Assembly: GCF_900302505.1 (NCBI RefSeq)
Contig: NZ_OMOJ01000006.1
Coordinates: forward strand, 62,001-126,000
Reading direction: 5' to 3'
Length of the DNA stretch: 64,000 bases
Origin: Pseudoprimorskyibacter insulae
Lineage (GTDB): Bacteria > Pseudomonadota > Alphaproteobacteria > Rhodobacterales > Rhodobacteraceae
The translations under genes were made by a program, and so were the position numbers. Shown in pieces: positions 49,124-58,237 of this stretch. The notes beneath the pieces are model-generated. The model was not told where the DNA came from. It saw only the letters and a program-made list of their open reading frames with translations, and did no database searches. The number at the start of each line of letters is the position of its first letter. Within the stretch, counting starts at the first letter, position 1.

Positions 49124-49998
49124 TGAAAAAGACGACCTATCTTTTGCCCGCCGTCTTTGTGGCGCTGATTATCGCGCTGTCGTCTGTGTTCATCGTGGAT
49201 GAACGTGAACGCGCGTTGGTGCTTCAGTTTGGCCGCGTTGTCGCCGTCAAGGAAGATCCTGGGCTGGCATTCAAGATCCCGCTTATTCAGGAAGTCGTGC
49301 GTTACGACGACCGTATCCTCAGCCGCGATATCGACCCGCTTGAGGTCACACCGCTGGATGACCGCCGCTTGGTCGTTGATGCCTTCGCGCGCTATCGCAT
49401 CCAAGACGTGAACCAGTTCCGTCAGGCCGTGGGTGTGGGCGGCATTCCGGCGGCGGAAAGCCGTCTGGATTCGATCCTGCGTTCGCAAACCCGTGAAGTT
49501 CTGGGTTCGGTGTCGTCCAACGATATCCTAAGTTCGGATCGTGCGGCGCTGATGCTTCGTATCCGCAACGGGGCCGTCAAAGACGCGACCTCGCTGGGGA
49601 TTGAAATCATTGACGTTCGTTTGAAGCGCACCGACCTGCCGCGCGAAAACCTGGACGCGACTTTTGCCCGGATGCGCGCCGAACGTGAACGTGAAGCCGC
49701 TGACGAAATCGCCCGTGGTAACGAAGCCGCGCAGCGTGTTCGTGCTCAGGCCGACCGGACGCAGGTGGAAATCGTGTCGGACGCCAACCGCGAGAGCGAG
49801 ATCATCCGAGGCGAAGCCGACGCATTGCGCAACGGGATCTTTGCCGATGCCTTTGGCGCGGATGCGGAGTTCTTCGAATTCTACCGTTCGCTGTCGGCCT
49901 ACGAAAAAGCGCTGAAGGGCGAGAATTCGACCATGGTGATTTCGCCGGATAGCGAATTCTTCAACTATCTCAAATCGGCGAACGGCGCCGGTCGGTGA
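49123..49998 (+). CDS. hflC: FtsH protease modulator HflC
   Basis: Partner of HflK, 291 residues. An N-terminal signal-anchor helix (YLLPAVFVALIIALSSVFIV), the SPFH domain (ERERALVLQFGRVVAVKEDPG onward, shown in part), a conserved DVRLKRTDLPRE motif and a helical region ending in SAYEKALKGENSTMVISPDSEFFNY. The ATG shares its A with the hflK stop, and its own stop overlaps the GTG of the next gene by 3 bp, so the three genes are coupled. Confidence 0.96.
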   Translation: MKKTTYLLPAVFVALIIALSSVFIVDERERALVLQFGRVVAVKEDPGLAFKIPLIQEVVRYDDRILSRDIDPLEVTPLDDRRLVVDAFARYRIQDVNQFRQAVGVGGIPAAESRLDSILRSQTREVLGSVSSNDILSSDRAALMLRIRNGAVKDATSLGIEIIDVRLKRTDLPRENLDATFARMRAEREREAADEIARGNEAAQRVRAQADRTQVEIVSDANRESEIIRGEADALRNGIFADAFGADAEFFEFYRSLSAYEKALKGENSTMVISPDSEFFNYLKSANGAGR

Positions 49999-50186
49999 TC
50001 GCTGATCTGGCCACGGCCATCGGGATTGTCCTGATTTTCGAGGGGCTGGTGTTCGCACTGGCCCCTTCGTACATCGAACGTATGCTAGAGGCCCTGCGCC
50101 TGCTGCCAGAAGAGGCGTTGCGCCTGTTGGGGCTGCTATCTGCAATAACGGGTTTGGCCATGCTCTGGGCCGTCTACGCGCTGTAA
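49995..50186 (+). CDS. DUF2065 small membrane protein
   Basis: A 63-residue protein with two hydrophobic segments separated by a charged turn (ATAIGIVLIFEGLVFALAPS and LGLLSAITGLAMLWAVYAL). This is the DUF2065/YjeT-like family regularly found between hflC and a Do protease. It starts with GTG 49995, overlapping the hflC stop. Function is unknown; a link to HflKC-FtsH is suggested only by position. Confidence 0.88.
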   Translation: MIADLATAIGIVLIFEGLVFALAPSYIERMLEALRLLPEEALRLLGLLSAITGLAMLWAVYAL

Positions 50187-50329
50187 CCTCTTCACCTTTC
50201 GCTCACATCTGCTTGATATTTGGAAATCAGGTCTTTCGTGTTGCTCAATCGCACCTATGTCTGCGACACTGGATCGAGGCAGGGGCAATAGGTGCCCGTG
50301 AAGTCCTCCGAACAAGCAAGGAGAGAGAC

Positions 50330-51796
50330 TTGAAACCCTTATCACTCGCATTGACGCGCGATCACGCCACGCCTTTGCGCATGTTCTGGCTGACGACCTT
50401 GTCGATGGTGCTGATCGTGTCGCAGTCGCTTTCGGTGGATGCACGCGGCGCACCTGAAAGTTTCGCGGATCTGGCCGAAAAAATCAGCCCCGCCGTGGTC
50501 AACATCACCACCTCCACCACGGTCGAAGGCCGCACCGGCCCGCAGGGCATTGTGCCCGAAGGATCACCGTTTGAGGATTTCTTCCGCGATTTCCAAGACC
50601 GCAATGGTCAAAACCAGGACCGCCCGCGCCGGTCGTCGGCATTGGGGTCGGGCTTTGTGATCTCGGAAGACGGGTTCGTTGTCACCAACAATCACGTGAT
50701 TGAAGGCGCAGACGAAATCACCATCGAGTTTTTCTCGGGCGAGGAACTGCCGGCCACGGTGGTTGGCACCGATCCCAAGACCGATATCGCGCTGCTGAAG
50801 GTGGACACCGAAACCGCGCTGTCCTTCGTCAATTTCGGTAATAGTGACAACGCCCGCGTCGGCGATTGGGTTATGGCCATGGGCAACCCGCTGGGACAGG
50901 GTTTTTCCGTCTCGGCCGGGATCGTCTCGGCCCGCAACCGCGCCCTGAGCGGCACCTATGACGATTACATCCAGACCGACGCTGCCATCAACCGCGGCAA
51001 CTCGGGCGGTCCGCTGTTCAACATGGACGGTGATGTGATCGGCGTGAACACCGCAATCCTGTCGCCCAACGGCGGCTCGATCGGGATCGGGTTCTCGATG
51101 GCGTCCAACGTTGTCACCAAGGTAGTGGACCAACTGAAGGAATTCGGTGAAACCCGCCGCGGCTGGCTGGGCGTGCGCATTCAGGATGTGACGGCAGACG
51201 TTGCCGAAGCGCTGGGTCTGGCCTCGGCCTCGGGCGTGCTTGTCTCGGATGTGCCTGATGGTCCGGCGAAAGATGCCGGGATGCTGGCCGGTGACGTGAT
51301 CACCAAGTTCGATGGCGTGGATGTCAGTGATACGCGCGGTCTGGTGCGTCAGGTGGGCAACACCACCGTTGGCAAAGCTGTCCGCGTGGTCGTGAACCGC
51401 AGCGGCGCAACCGAAACGCTGCTGGTCACGCTGGGCCGCCGCGAAGAGGCAGAGGCCGTGCCGGTTGTTGCCCCGATGGAAGAACCCGCACCGGAAACCA
51501 GCACCATTCTGGGAATGGAGCTGAGCCCGGTGACCGAAGATCTGCGCACGGAAATGGATCTGGGCGCATCGGTCAAAGGTCTGGTTGTCACGAACATCGA
51601 CGAAATGGCCGAAGCCTACACCAAAGGCCTGCGTGCCGGTGACGTGATCACCGAAGCCGGTCAAAGCCAGGTTCTGACGGTTGAAGATCTGGAAAACCGG
51701 ATCACCGAAGCCAAGGAACAGGGCCGCAAATCGCTGCTGCTTCTGGTGCGCCGCGCCGGGGATGCCCGCTTTGTCGCGCTGGGGATCGAAGAGTAA
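50330..51796 (+). CDS. Do/DegP-like periplasmic serine protease
   Basis: A periplasmic protease/chaperone of 488 residues with two PDZ domains. The signal peptide has its hydrophobic core at FWLTTLSMVLIVSQSLS. Catalytic triad: His in VTNNHVIEGAD (about 121), Asp in KTDIALLKVD (about 151), Ser in NRGNSGGPLFN (about 224). PDZ1 follows (GWLGVRIQDVTAD) and then PDZ2 (KGLVVTNIDEMAEA). I assign a TTG start at 50330 because AAGGAG lies at 50318-50323; the ATG at 50381 (no ribosome-binding site, very short n-region) is the alternative. It closes the hflKC operon region. Confidence 0.93.
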   Translation: MKPLSLALTRDHATPLRMFWLTTLSMVLIVSQSLSVDARGAPESFADLAEKISPAVVNITTSTTVEGRTGPQGIVPEGSPFEDFFRDFQDRNGQNQDRPRRSSALGSGFVISEDGFVVTNNHVIEGADEITIEFFSGEELPATVVGTDPKTDIALLKVDTETALSFVNFGNSDNARVGDWVMAMGNPLGQGFSVSAGIVSARNRALSGTYDDYIQTDAAINRGNSGGPLFNMDGDVIGVNTAILSPNGGSIGIGFSMASNVVTKVVDQLKEFGETRRGWLGVRIQDVTADVAEALGLASASGVLVSDVPDGPAKDAGMLAGDVITKFDGVDVSDTRGLVRQVGNTTVGKAVRVVVNRSGATETLLVTLGRREEAEAVPVVAPMEEPAPETSTILGMELSPVTEDLRTEMDLGASVKGLVVTNIDEMAEAYTKGLRAGDVITEAGQSQVLTVEDLENRITEAKEQGRKSLLLLVRRAGDARFVALGIEE

Positions 51797-51818
51797 TTCC
51801 CGGTTCGAACGAATACAG

Positions 51819-51845
51819 AAAAGGGCGCCCTAGGGCGCCCTTTTT
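51819..51845. terminator. bidirectional terminator
   Basis: AAAAGGGCGCCC-TA-GGGCGCCCTTTTT, symmetrical with A and T tracts. It serves the protease gene and the convergent gene at 51852. Confidence 0.9.
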
Positions 51846-51851
51846 CGTGGC

Positions 51852-52637
51852 CTATTCAGCGGCCAATTGCCTGTGTGCGCCAGACAGGCTTTGCGCTTGC
51901 CGCCAAAGGGCAAAGCGCGGATCGTGTTCGCTATAGGTGCAATCGCTCAGGCGGATGCGGCGGCCCTGCGGGACCGGGCGTTTCAGGTACAGGCCGGGAT
52001 GCAGCGGTATCGGCAGACCTTCGTGAAAATCATAGGGTCGGTTGGCCTCGGGCGCTTCGTGATGGGCTTTCATCATCGCCGGGGTCAGCGCCGTTCCGGC
52101 AGGCAAATCATCGGCGGCATAGGCCGTCTGCGGCCCGGTCTGCGCCAGCGCCAGATCGCTTGGCCCCGATGGCAGGCAGGCGCGGGCCAACGCGGCCTCG
52201 GGCGCCTCATCGACGCCAGGGCAGGTCAGCCGAGCCCCCGACTGCGCGGCCAACTGGGCCAGCCACTGGCCATAAAGCGTCAGCGTGTCGGGTTGAACCA
52301 CCAGAACCGATATCCCACGTTCCAGCGCGGCCGCTGCCGATAGGGCGGCCTCAAAGGGGGTGTCTGTGGTCTCGATCAGCAGATCCGCCGCAATGGTTTG
52401 GGCCAGCAACGCCGGATCGCTGCAATGCGCCACCTGTCCGCAATCATGGGCCAGCCTGATTTCATGAACATCGGTTGCTTGCCGAAGCGGCACGCCAAGC
52501 GCCTCGGCCAAGGTTCCGGCAACCGCAATACCGCTCAGGGCGATGTCATCGCTTTGGCTGATGGCGGCCAGATAGGCCGGTGCCAGTTTGGAGCCAAGAC
52601 CAATCAATGCGACGCTGCGCTGGTGCTGGTTTTGCAT
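51852..52637 (-). CDS. Rossmann-like protein with a SAF-type C-terminal region (tentative)
   Basis: A 261-residue protein. It starts with a nucleotide-binding-like strand (SVALIGLGSKLAPAYLAAI) and continues as a Rossmann-type fold with LLIETTDTPFEAALSAAAALE. The C-terminal part TAYAADDLPAGTALTPAMMK and RPVPQGRRIRLSD resembles a SAF domain as found in some homoserine-dehydrogenase-like oxidoreductases, but those are usually over 400 residues, so this one is compact. GAGGAGG lies before ATG 52637. It has no functional neighbour. Low certainty on function. Confidence 0.6.
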   Translation of the reverse strand: MQNQHQRSVALIGLGSKLAPAYLAAISQSDDIALSGIAVAGTLAEALGVPLRQATDVHEIRLAHDCGQVAHCSDPALLAQTIAADLLIETTDTPFEAALSAAAALERGISVLVVQPDTLTLYGQWLAQLAAQSGARLTCPGVDEAPEAALARACLPSGPSDLALAQTGPQTAYAADDLPAGTALTPAMMKAHHEAPEANRPYDFHEGLPIPLHPGLYLKRPVPQGRRIRLSDCTYSEHDPRFALWRQAQSLSGAHRQLAAE

Positions 52638-52717
52638 GTTGAACCTCCTCGGGATGCGCAAAGGCTGATTGCGCAACTATGAGGAGATTTTCGGGCAGAC
52701 CCGTGCCGAAAGCGGGG

Positions 52718-53251
52718 TTATTGGTCTGATTTTGGCGGAATCAGGATGGCCAGAACGCCCAGATCCCGCGCGGTATCCATCGAAAGCTGGTCGCTGTTCA
52801 GCCCTTGGCGCTGCTGGTAATGCAAGATCGCGTCGCGGGTCGGCTTGTCCATCTGGCCGTTGATCCGGCCTTTGTAATAGCCCCGCGCGAATAGGGCGCG
52901 TTGCAGCGTGGCAATGAATTGCGGCGTCTGTTGATCGGGGCAGGGGGTCTGAAAGCGGATCTCGCTGCGCGGCTTGACCACTTTGGGCACCGGTTGATTG
53001 CGATAGACCGGCGGCGTGACAACGCGGCCATCGGCGGCGCGTTCGGCCTGCACCACCTGCACCTGGCCCATGACATAGCCGTATTCGGCAGGCACCACCT
53101 TGCTGGCCCAACAGACTGCACCTGTGGCGGTCGGCTGCGTTTCGGTCTGCGCGGGCTCTGCCGTTGCGGCGGGCGCAGTGGTGGCGGCAGGCTGGTCGCA
53201 GGCGCTCAGGGCGATGAAGGCCAGACAGGCCAGTGTGTAGTGCTTGGTCAT
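52718..53251 (-). CDS. lipoprotein with peptidoglycan-binding domain
   Basis: A 177-residue lipoprotein: signal with lipobox LSAC (lipidated Cys18), an Ala/Thr/Pro linker, a middle part around VCWASKVVPAEYGYVMGQVQ with a conserved-looking Cys, and a C-terminal PG_binding_1 repeat (FIATLQRALFARGYYKGRIN, TRDAILHYQQRQGL). It probably tethers the outer membrane to peptidoglycan. It is not clustered with other envelope genes. Confidence 0.85.
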   Translation of the reverse strand: MTKHYTLACLAFIALSACDQPAATTAPAATAEPAQTETQPTATGAVCWASKVVPAEYGYVMGQVQVVQAERAADGRVVTPPVYRNQPVPKVVKPRSEIRFQTPCPDQQTPQFIATLQRALFARGYYKGRINGQMDKPTRDAILHYQQRQGLNSDQLSMDTARDLGVLAILIPPKSDQ

Positions 53252-53286
53252 GAACTGCTCGTGCCAGTTTCGGCTTGGCGCAGACC

Positions 53287-53667
53287 TTAACCGGTTTGCC
53301 CCGTTTGGGAAAGCGCCTCTGACGGGCGGAGCAATTCATCCAACATGGGCGAGATATCTTCGACCAGTTCGGCAATGATATGCGTCACGCCATTTTCGCG
53401 CTGAAGCCGCCCCGTCACGCGCAGCAGCCGCCCGGCAATCACCGCCCGGCGAAACCGTTCGTATAAGGTGCGCCAGACGATGATATTCACCACGCCGGTT
53501 TCATCCTCCAGCGTCAGAAAGATCACCCCCTTGGCGGTTCCGGGGCGCTGACGCAGGATCACCAGCCCTGCCACGGCCACACGCGCACCCTGCGGCGGCT
53601 CGCCCAATCGGGCGGCCATAAGACAGGACGGGGGCCGGGGCCAAGTGTCATAAGCTGGGCGCTGCAT
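53287..53667 (-). pseudogene. dnaE2: C-terminal remnant of error-prone DNA polymerase DnaE2
   Basis: An open frame of 126 codons whose middle matches the OB-fold near the C-terminus of DnaE2: GARVAVAGLVILRQRPGTAK, GVIFLTLEDETGVVNIIVW and ITGRLQRENG-like VTGRLQRENGVTHIIAELVED. The polymerase, PHP and fingers domains, together about 900 residues, are absent, and a ferredoxin gene begins 118 bp upstream. The usual DnaE2 C-terminal tail after the OB fold also looks lost. Codons before about 53600 show no DnaE2 similarity and may be deletion-junction sequence. A LexA-type box ends 2 bp before the first ATG. It could still make a small OB-fold protein, but decay is more likely. Confidence 0.75.
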
Positions 53668-53669
53668 GA

Positions 53670-53684
53670 GAACAAACATAGAAC
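53670..53684. promoter_or_regulatory. LexA-type SOS box (GTTC-N7-GTTC)
   Basis: On the minus strand GTTC-TATGTTT-GTTC matches the alphaproteobacterial LexA consensus exactly. It lies immediately upstream of the dnaE2 remnant and probably contains the -10 (TATGTT) of an old SOS promoter. Confidence 0.65.
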
Positions 53685-53715
53685 TAACGCAAAATTGAGT
53701 CCAGCATGACTGTAA

Positions 53716-54107
<392 letters not shown>

Positions 54108-54108
<1 letters not shown>

Positions 54109-54992
54109 TGGCCGGCAAGGCGCGGCACGTTCTGTTGCGCGCCTGCCGCGCGACGGCCCGCCGCGCCGGGCCAGTGTTGGGCTTTTGGCTGGCGGCGCTT
54201 GCCGCCACCGCCTCGGCGGACTGCCCGCCCGATCACCTGGTGCAGCCGATGGCAGGGCGTAGCGCGGCTGCCTCGGTCGCCAATCAACATGACCGGGGCC
54301 TGCATGCCCCTTGGGCCGAGGCCAGCGCCCAGCTATCGCTGACCGCCGCTTTGGCCGTCCCAACGGATGAATATGGCCACGGCATTCTGGGCGATCTGCG
54401 CGATGCCAAAGCGCTGATCATCACGCTGGGCGATCCTGCCACGAACCGCATCGCTTGCCCTGCGCGGGTCTCGCTCCCAAAAGGCGAGGTGTTCGAAGAC
54501 ATCGCCCCGCGCCTTGCGGATCTGACCGGCGATGGCCTGCCAGAGATCATCACCGTTCAATCGAGCATCCAGTCCGGTGCCCGCCTTGTCATCTACGATG
54601 CCCAAGGCACGCTTCTGGCCGCGACCAAACCCATCGGCCGTCGCAACCGCTGGCTGGCCCCGATTGGCGTCGCGGATTTCGACGGCGATGGTGCCCCCGA
54701 TATAGCCTATATCGATCGTCCGCATCTGGCCAAGCGCCTGACCGTTTGGCGCTGGCAAAGCGGCAAGCTGACCCCAATGCCGCCCCTGGACGGGGTGACC
54801 AATCACCAAATCGGTTGGGCCTTCATCGCAGGCGGCATCCGCAATTGCGGCCCATCCCCAGAACTCATCCTGTCCGATGGCAACTGGCGCAATACCCTTG
54901 CCATAAAATGGTCCGGCACTGGCTGGTCCACCAAAACGCTGGCCACCCACGCCACGCCCGCAAGTTTAGCCCAAGCCCTGACATGTCCCTGA
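54108..54992 (+). CDS. exported FG-GAP/VCBS-repeat protein
   Basis: A 294-residue secreted or periplasmic protein. A signal peptide with a long basic n-region (KARHVLLRACRATARRAG) and core FWLAALAATASA precedes a beta-propeller-type part with FG-GAP calcium loops: LADLTGDGLPEI and VADFDGDGAPDIAYID. Two further weak repeats follow. It is coupled to the ferredoxin gene by a one-base overlap, though a functional link is unclear. The TGA stop lies inside a dispersed hairpin repeat. Confidence 0.85.
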
Positions 54993-55067
54993 GTATTTTC
55001 TGACCAGAAATATTCCTCGGGGGGTGAATGCGCCGCAGGCGCAGAGGGGGGCAGACAGCCCCCCTTT
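54990..55067. repeat. intergenic hairpin repeat, copy 6
   Basis: GAGTATTTTCTGACCAGAAA, then TATTCCTCGGGGGG, then GCGCC-GCA-GGCGC and GGGGGGC-AGACA-GCCCCCC with TTT. The last hairpin may work as a terminator between this gene and the convergent purD. Confidence 0.78.
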
Positions 55068-55164
55068 CACGTCGGGCCGCGCAGCGGTTCGAAAGAATTA
55101 TGCAAAAGACAACAGGCGCAGGGTTTCCCCTACGCCTGCCAAACAGGTCGCAATCCAACCGCGT

Positions 55165-56433
55165 TTACCCTTTCAAGGCACGCCAACCGATGTCGCGGCG
55201 GCAGAAGCCTGTGGGCCACTCGACGGTATCGACCAGCGCATAGGCGCGGTCCGCGGCCTCTTGCAAGGAGGCCCCGCGCGCGGTGGCGTTCAGCACACGG
55301 CCGCCATTCGCCGTGATCTTGCCGTCCACCTGCTTTGTGCCAGCATGGAACATCACATTGAAACTGTCCTCGGGCAGGGCGTTCAGCCCGCCAATTTCGG
55401 CCCCCTTGGCATAGCTGCCGGGATAGCCTTCGGCGGCAATCACCACGGTCATCGCATGGTCATCGGCCCAAGTGACCTGAGCATCCGCCAAACGCCCTTC
55501 GGCGCAGGCCTGCATCAGGTCCAGCGCCTGCGCGCCAAGGCGCAGCATCAGCACCTGACATTCGGGATCACCAAAGCGGACGTTGTATTCCACCAGACGG
55601 GGCTGGCCGTCCTTGATCATCAAACCCGCGTAAAGCACGCCGGAATAGGGCATGCCGCGCTTGGCCATTTCGGCCATGGTCGGGCGGATGATTTCATCCA
55701 TCGCCTTTTGTGCGATCTCATCGGTCAGCACAGGCGCGGGCGAATAGGCGCCCATGCCGCCGGTGTTCGGACCGGTGTCACCTTCGCCCACGCGCTTGTG
55801 GTCTTGGGCCGTGCCGATCGGCAGGCAGGTTTCGCCATCCACGAGGATGAAAAAACTCGCCTCTTCGCCGGTCATGAACTCTTCGATCACCACTTCGGCG
55901 CCCGCCGCCCCAAAGGCCCCGCCGAACATGTCGTCCAGCGCGGCCAGCGCCTCGTCCAGCGTTTCGGGGATGATCACGCCTTTACCGGCGGCCAGCCCAT
56001 CGGCCTTGATGACCAGCGGCATGCCCTGTTCGGTCACATAGGCTTTGGCCGAGGCCAGATCGGTGAAATGTGCATAGCCTGCGGTGGGCGCGCTTGCCGC
56101 ATCGCAGATTTCCTTGGTAAAACTCTTCGACGCTTCCAGCCGCGCTGCCGCCGCCGAAGGGCCAAACACGGTCAGGCCCGCCTCGCGCAGTCGGTCGGCC
56201 ACACCGGCGGCCAAGGGCGCTTCGGGGCCGATGATGACCATGTCGATGGCGTTCTCTTCGCAGAAGCCCGCAACCACGCCGCCGTCTTCGGTATCCAGCG
56301 CCGCGCATTCGGCGATCTGCGCAATCCCGGCATTGCCCGGCGCGACGATCAGCTTGTCGCATTTGGGGTTCTGCATCACGGCCCAAGCCAGTGCATGTTC
56401 GCGTCCGCCGCTACCAAGGATGAGAATGTTCAT
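55165..56433 (-). CDS. purD: phosphoribosylamine-glycine ligase
   Basis: The second step of purine synthesis, an ATP-grasp enzyme of 422 residues. N-terminus MNILILGSGGREHALAWA. IIGPEAPLAAGVADRLR, FGPSAAAARLEASKSF, the ATP-grasp loop VIKADGLAAGKGVIIPET, and metal-binding EYNVRFGDPECQ are all present. It is transcribed alone, divergent from xseA across about 140 bp. Confidence 0.98.
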   Translation of the reverse strand: MNILILGSGGREHALAWAVMQNPKCDKLIVAPGNAGIAQIAECAALDTEDGGVVAGFCEENAIDMVIIGPEAPLAAGVADRLREAGLTVFGPSAAAARLEASKSFTKEICDAASAPTAGYAHFTDLASAKAYVTEQGMPLVIKADGLAAGKGVIIPETLDEALAALDDMFGGAFGAAGAEVVIEEFMTGEEASFFILVDGETCLPIGTAQDHKRVGEGDTGPNTGGMGAYSPAPVLTDEIAQKAMDEIIRPTMAEMAKRGMPYSGVLYAGLMIKDGQPRLVEYNVRFGDPECQVLMLRLGAQALDLMQACAEGRLADAQVTWADDHAMTVVIAAEGYPGSYAKGAEIGGLNALPEDSFNVMFHAGTKQVDGKITANGGRVLNATARGASLQEAADRAYALVDTVEWPTGFCRRDIGWRALKG

Positions 56434-56577
56434 GCGCGTGACCTTTTTGCCGGAAAATCTGCCGGTTCCTTAGTGCCAAGGCCGCTGTAACGCAAGCGCC
56501 GCCCCATGCCTGCTTGGTTGCGGTTTCCTCTGGCGCGGCGGCGGGCTAGGGTGGGGCAAATCACTGATGGGGCCTAT

Positions 56578-58125
56578 ATGTCTGACCTGATTGACGATCC
56601 GCAGCCCGGGCAGAACCTGCCAGAATTCACTGTTGCCGAAATCTCGGGCGCGGTGAAACGCACGCTGGAGGATCAGTTTTCCCGCGTTCGCGTGCGCGGT
56701 GAGGTCGGGCGCGTGTTCACGGCGCGGTCGGGGCATCTGTATTACGACATCAAGGACGACAAAAACGTGCTGGCCTGCACCACGTGGAAAGGGCAGGTGT
56801 CGCGCCTGTCGGTCGTGCCCGAGGAGGGGCTTGAGGTCGTGGTGACCGGGCGGCTGACGGCTTTTGGCGGGCAGTCCAAGTACAATATGAACGTCGAAGA
56901 GGTGGCCGTCGCGGGCAAGGGCGCGTTGATGGCCCTGCTGGAAAAGCGCAAAGCCCAGCTTCAGGCCGAAGGGCTGTTTGAGCAAAGTCGCAAGCGCCCC
57001 TTGCCCTATCTGCCTGAGATTATCGGCGTTGTGACCTCGCCCTCCGGGGCGGTGATCCGCGATATTCTGCACCGCTTGCGCGACCGCTTTCCGCGCAAGG
57101 TGCTGATTTGGCCAGTGGCGGTGCAGGGTGAGGCCTGCGCGCGTGAGGTGGCCAATGCGATTGACGGGTTCAACCTGTTGACGCCGGGCGGGGCCTTGCC
57201 CCGGCCTGATCTGTTGATCGTGGCGCGAGGCGGCGGGTCTATCGAAGACCTGTGGGGCTTTAACGAAGAAATCGTCGCGCGGGCTGCAGCGCGGTCTGAA
57301 ATTCCGCTGATTTCGGCGGTGGGCCATGAAACCGATACGACGTTGATCGACTACGTGTCCGACCGGCGGGCGCCCACGCCCACGGCGGCGGCGGAAATGG
57401 CCGTGCCCGTGCGAATGGAACTTTTGGCATGGGTTGGCGAACAGCAAACGCGTCTGGTCCGGGCCTTGTCGGCGCGGGTGGACCAGCGTGGCCAGCGCCT
57501 GCGCGATCTGGGCCGCGCCCTGCGGCGGCCTGAAACCTTGCTGGAAGGGCCGCAGCAGCGATACGATCTGATGTCAGACCGCCTGCCGACCGCGCTGATG
57601 CGCGGGGTGGAGAGGCGTCGCGTGGCCCTGTCTGAGGCCTCGGGCAGTCTGCGGCCAGGTTTGCTGGCGCGGATGCTGGGGCAGGATCAGCGCCGGATTT
57701 CCAATAGCGCCGACCGGCTGGCCCCGGCGCTGCAACGCGCAGCATTGGCCAAGCGCGAGGCTTTGGGCCGACGGGCCGACCGGTTGACCCCGCGTGTAAT
57801 CGAACGGGACATCGCGCAGGGGCGTGACCGCCTTGAGGCGCTGACCCGCCGGTTGAAGGACGCAGGCACCCGCCAAACCACCGCGCCGCGCGACCGGTTG
57901 GAAGCGTTGATGCGTCTGCATGAAACGCTGGGCTACAAGGCCACGCTGAAGCGCGGCTATGCTGTGGTCTATGGCGATGGCGGGCAGGTTGTCGGGACCA
58001 AAGCCGCAGCCGAGGCGGCAGCAGGGCTGGAGATCGAATTTGCCGATGGCAAGTTCAAGATCGGCGGCACAACTCGCAAAAGTGCAACCAAACCCAAGCC
58101 GCCCGAACAGGGCAGTCTGTTCTAA
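56578..58125 (+). CDS. xseA: exodeoxyribonuclease VII large subunit
   Basis: A nuclease subunit that degrades single-stranded DNA with XseB. It has 515 residues: an OB-fold N-terminal domain (VRGEVGRVFTARSGHLYYDI region), the catalytic domain with GVVTSPSGAVIRDIL, ARGGGSIEDLWGFNEE and SAVGHETDTTLIDYVSDRRAPTPTAAAE, and a long coiled coil ending LKRGYAVVYGDGGQVV. The start at 56578 (MSDLIDD) is preferred over 56506, which adds unconserved residues. xseB is not adjacent. trmB follows. Confidence 0.96.
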   Translation: MSDLIDDPQPGQNLPEFTVAEISGAVKRTLEDQFSRVRVRGEVGRVFTARSGHLYYDIKDDKNVLACTTWKGQVSRLSVVPEEGLEVVVTGRLTAFGGQSKYNMNVEEVAVAGKGALMALLEKRKAQLQAEGLFEQSRKRPLPYLPEIIGVVTSPSGAVIRDILHRLRDRFPRKVLIWPVAVQGEACAREVANAIDGFNLLTPGGALPRPDLLIVARGGGSIEDLWGFNEEIVARAAARSEIPLISAVGHETDTTLIDYVSDRRAPTPTAAAEMAVPVRMELLAWVGEQQTRLVRALSARVDQRGQRLRDLGRALRRPETLLEGPQQRYDLMSDRLPTALMRGVERRRVALSEASGSLRPGLLARMLGQDQRRISNSADRLAPALQRAALAKREALGRRADRLTPRVIERDIAQGRDRLEALTRRLKDAGTRQTTAPRDRLEALMRLHETLGYKATLKRGYAVVYGDGGQVVGTKAAAEAAAGLEIEFADGKFKIGGTTRKSATKPKPPEQGSLF

Positions 58126-58237
58126 GGCCGCGCGGGGCGCGACAGGATATCTCGTCTGCGCCCTTTGGGCGCTTCCTCGGGCGGGAGCGGTGCGGCTGGT
58201 GTTGCGCGGCGCGTCCGAGCCGGGTAAAGGGCGGCGC

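Noticed and set aside
55024-56490. 488-codon open frame on the plus strand across purD and a repeat
   Set aside because: Shadow of purD that also runs through the hairpin repeat; no coding signature.
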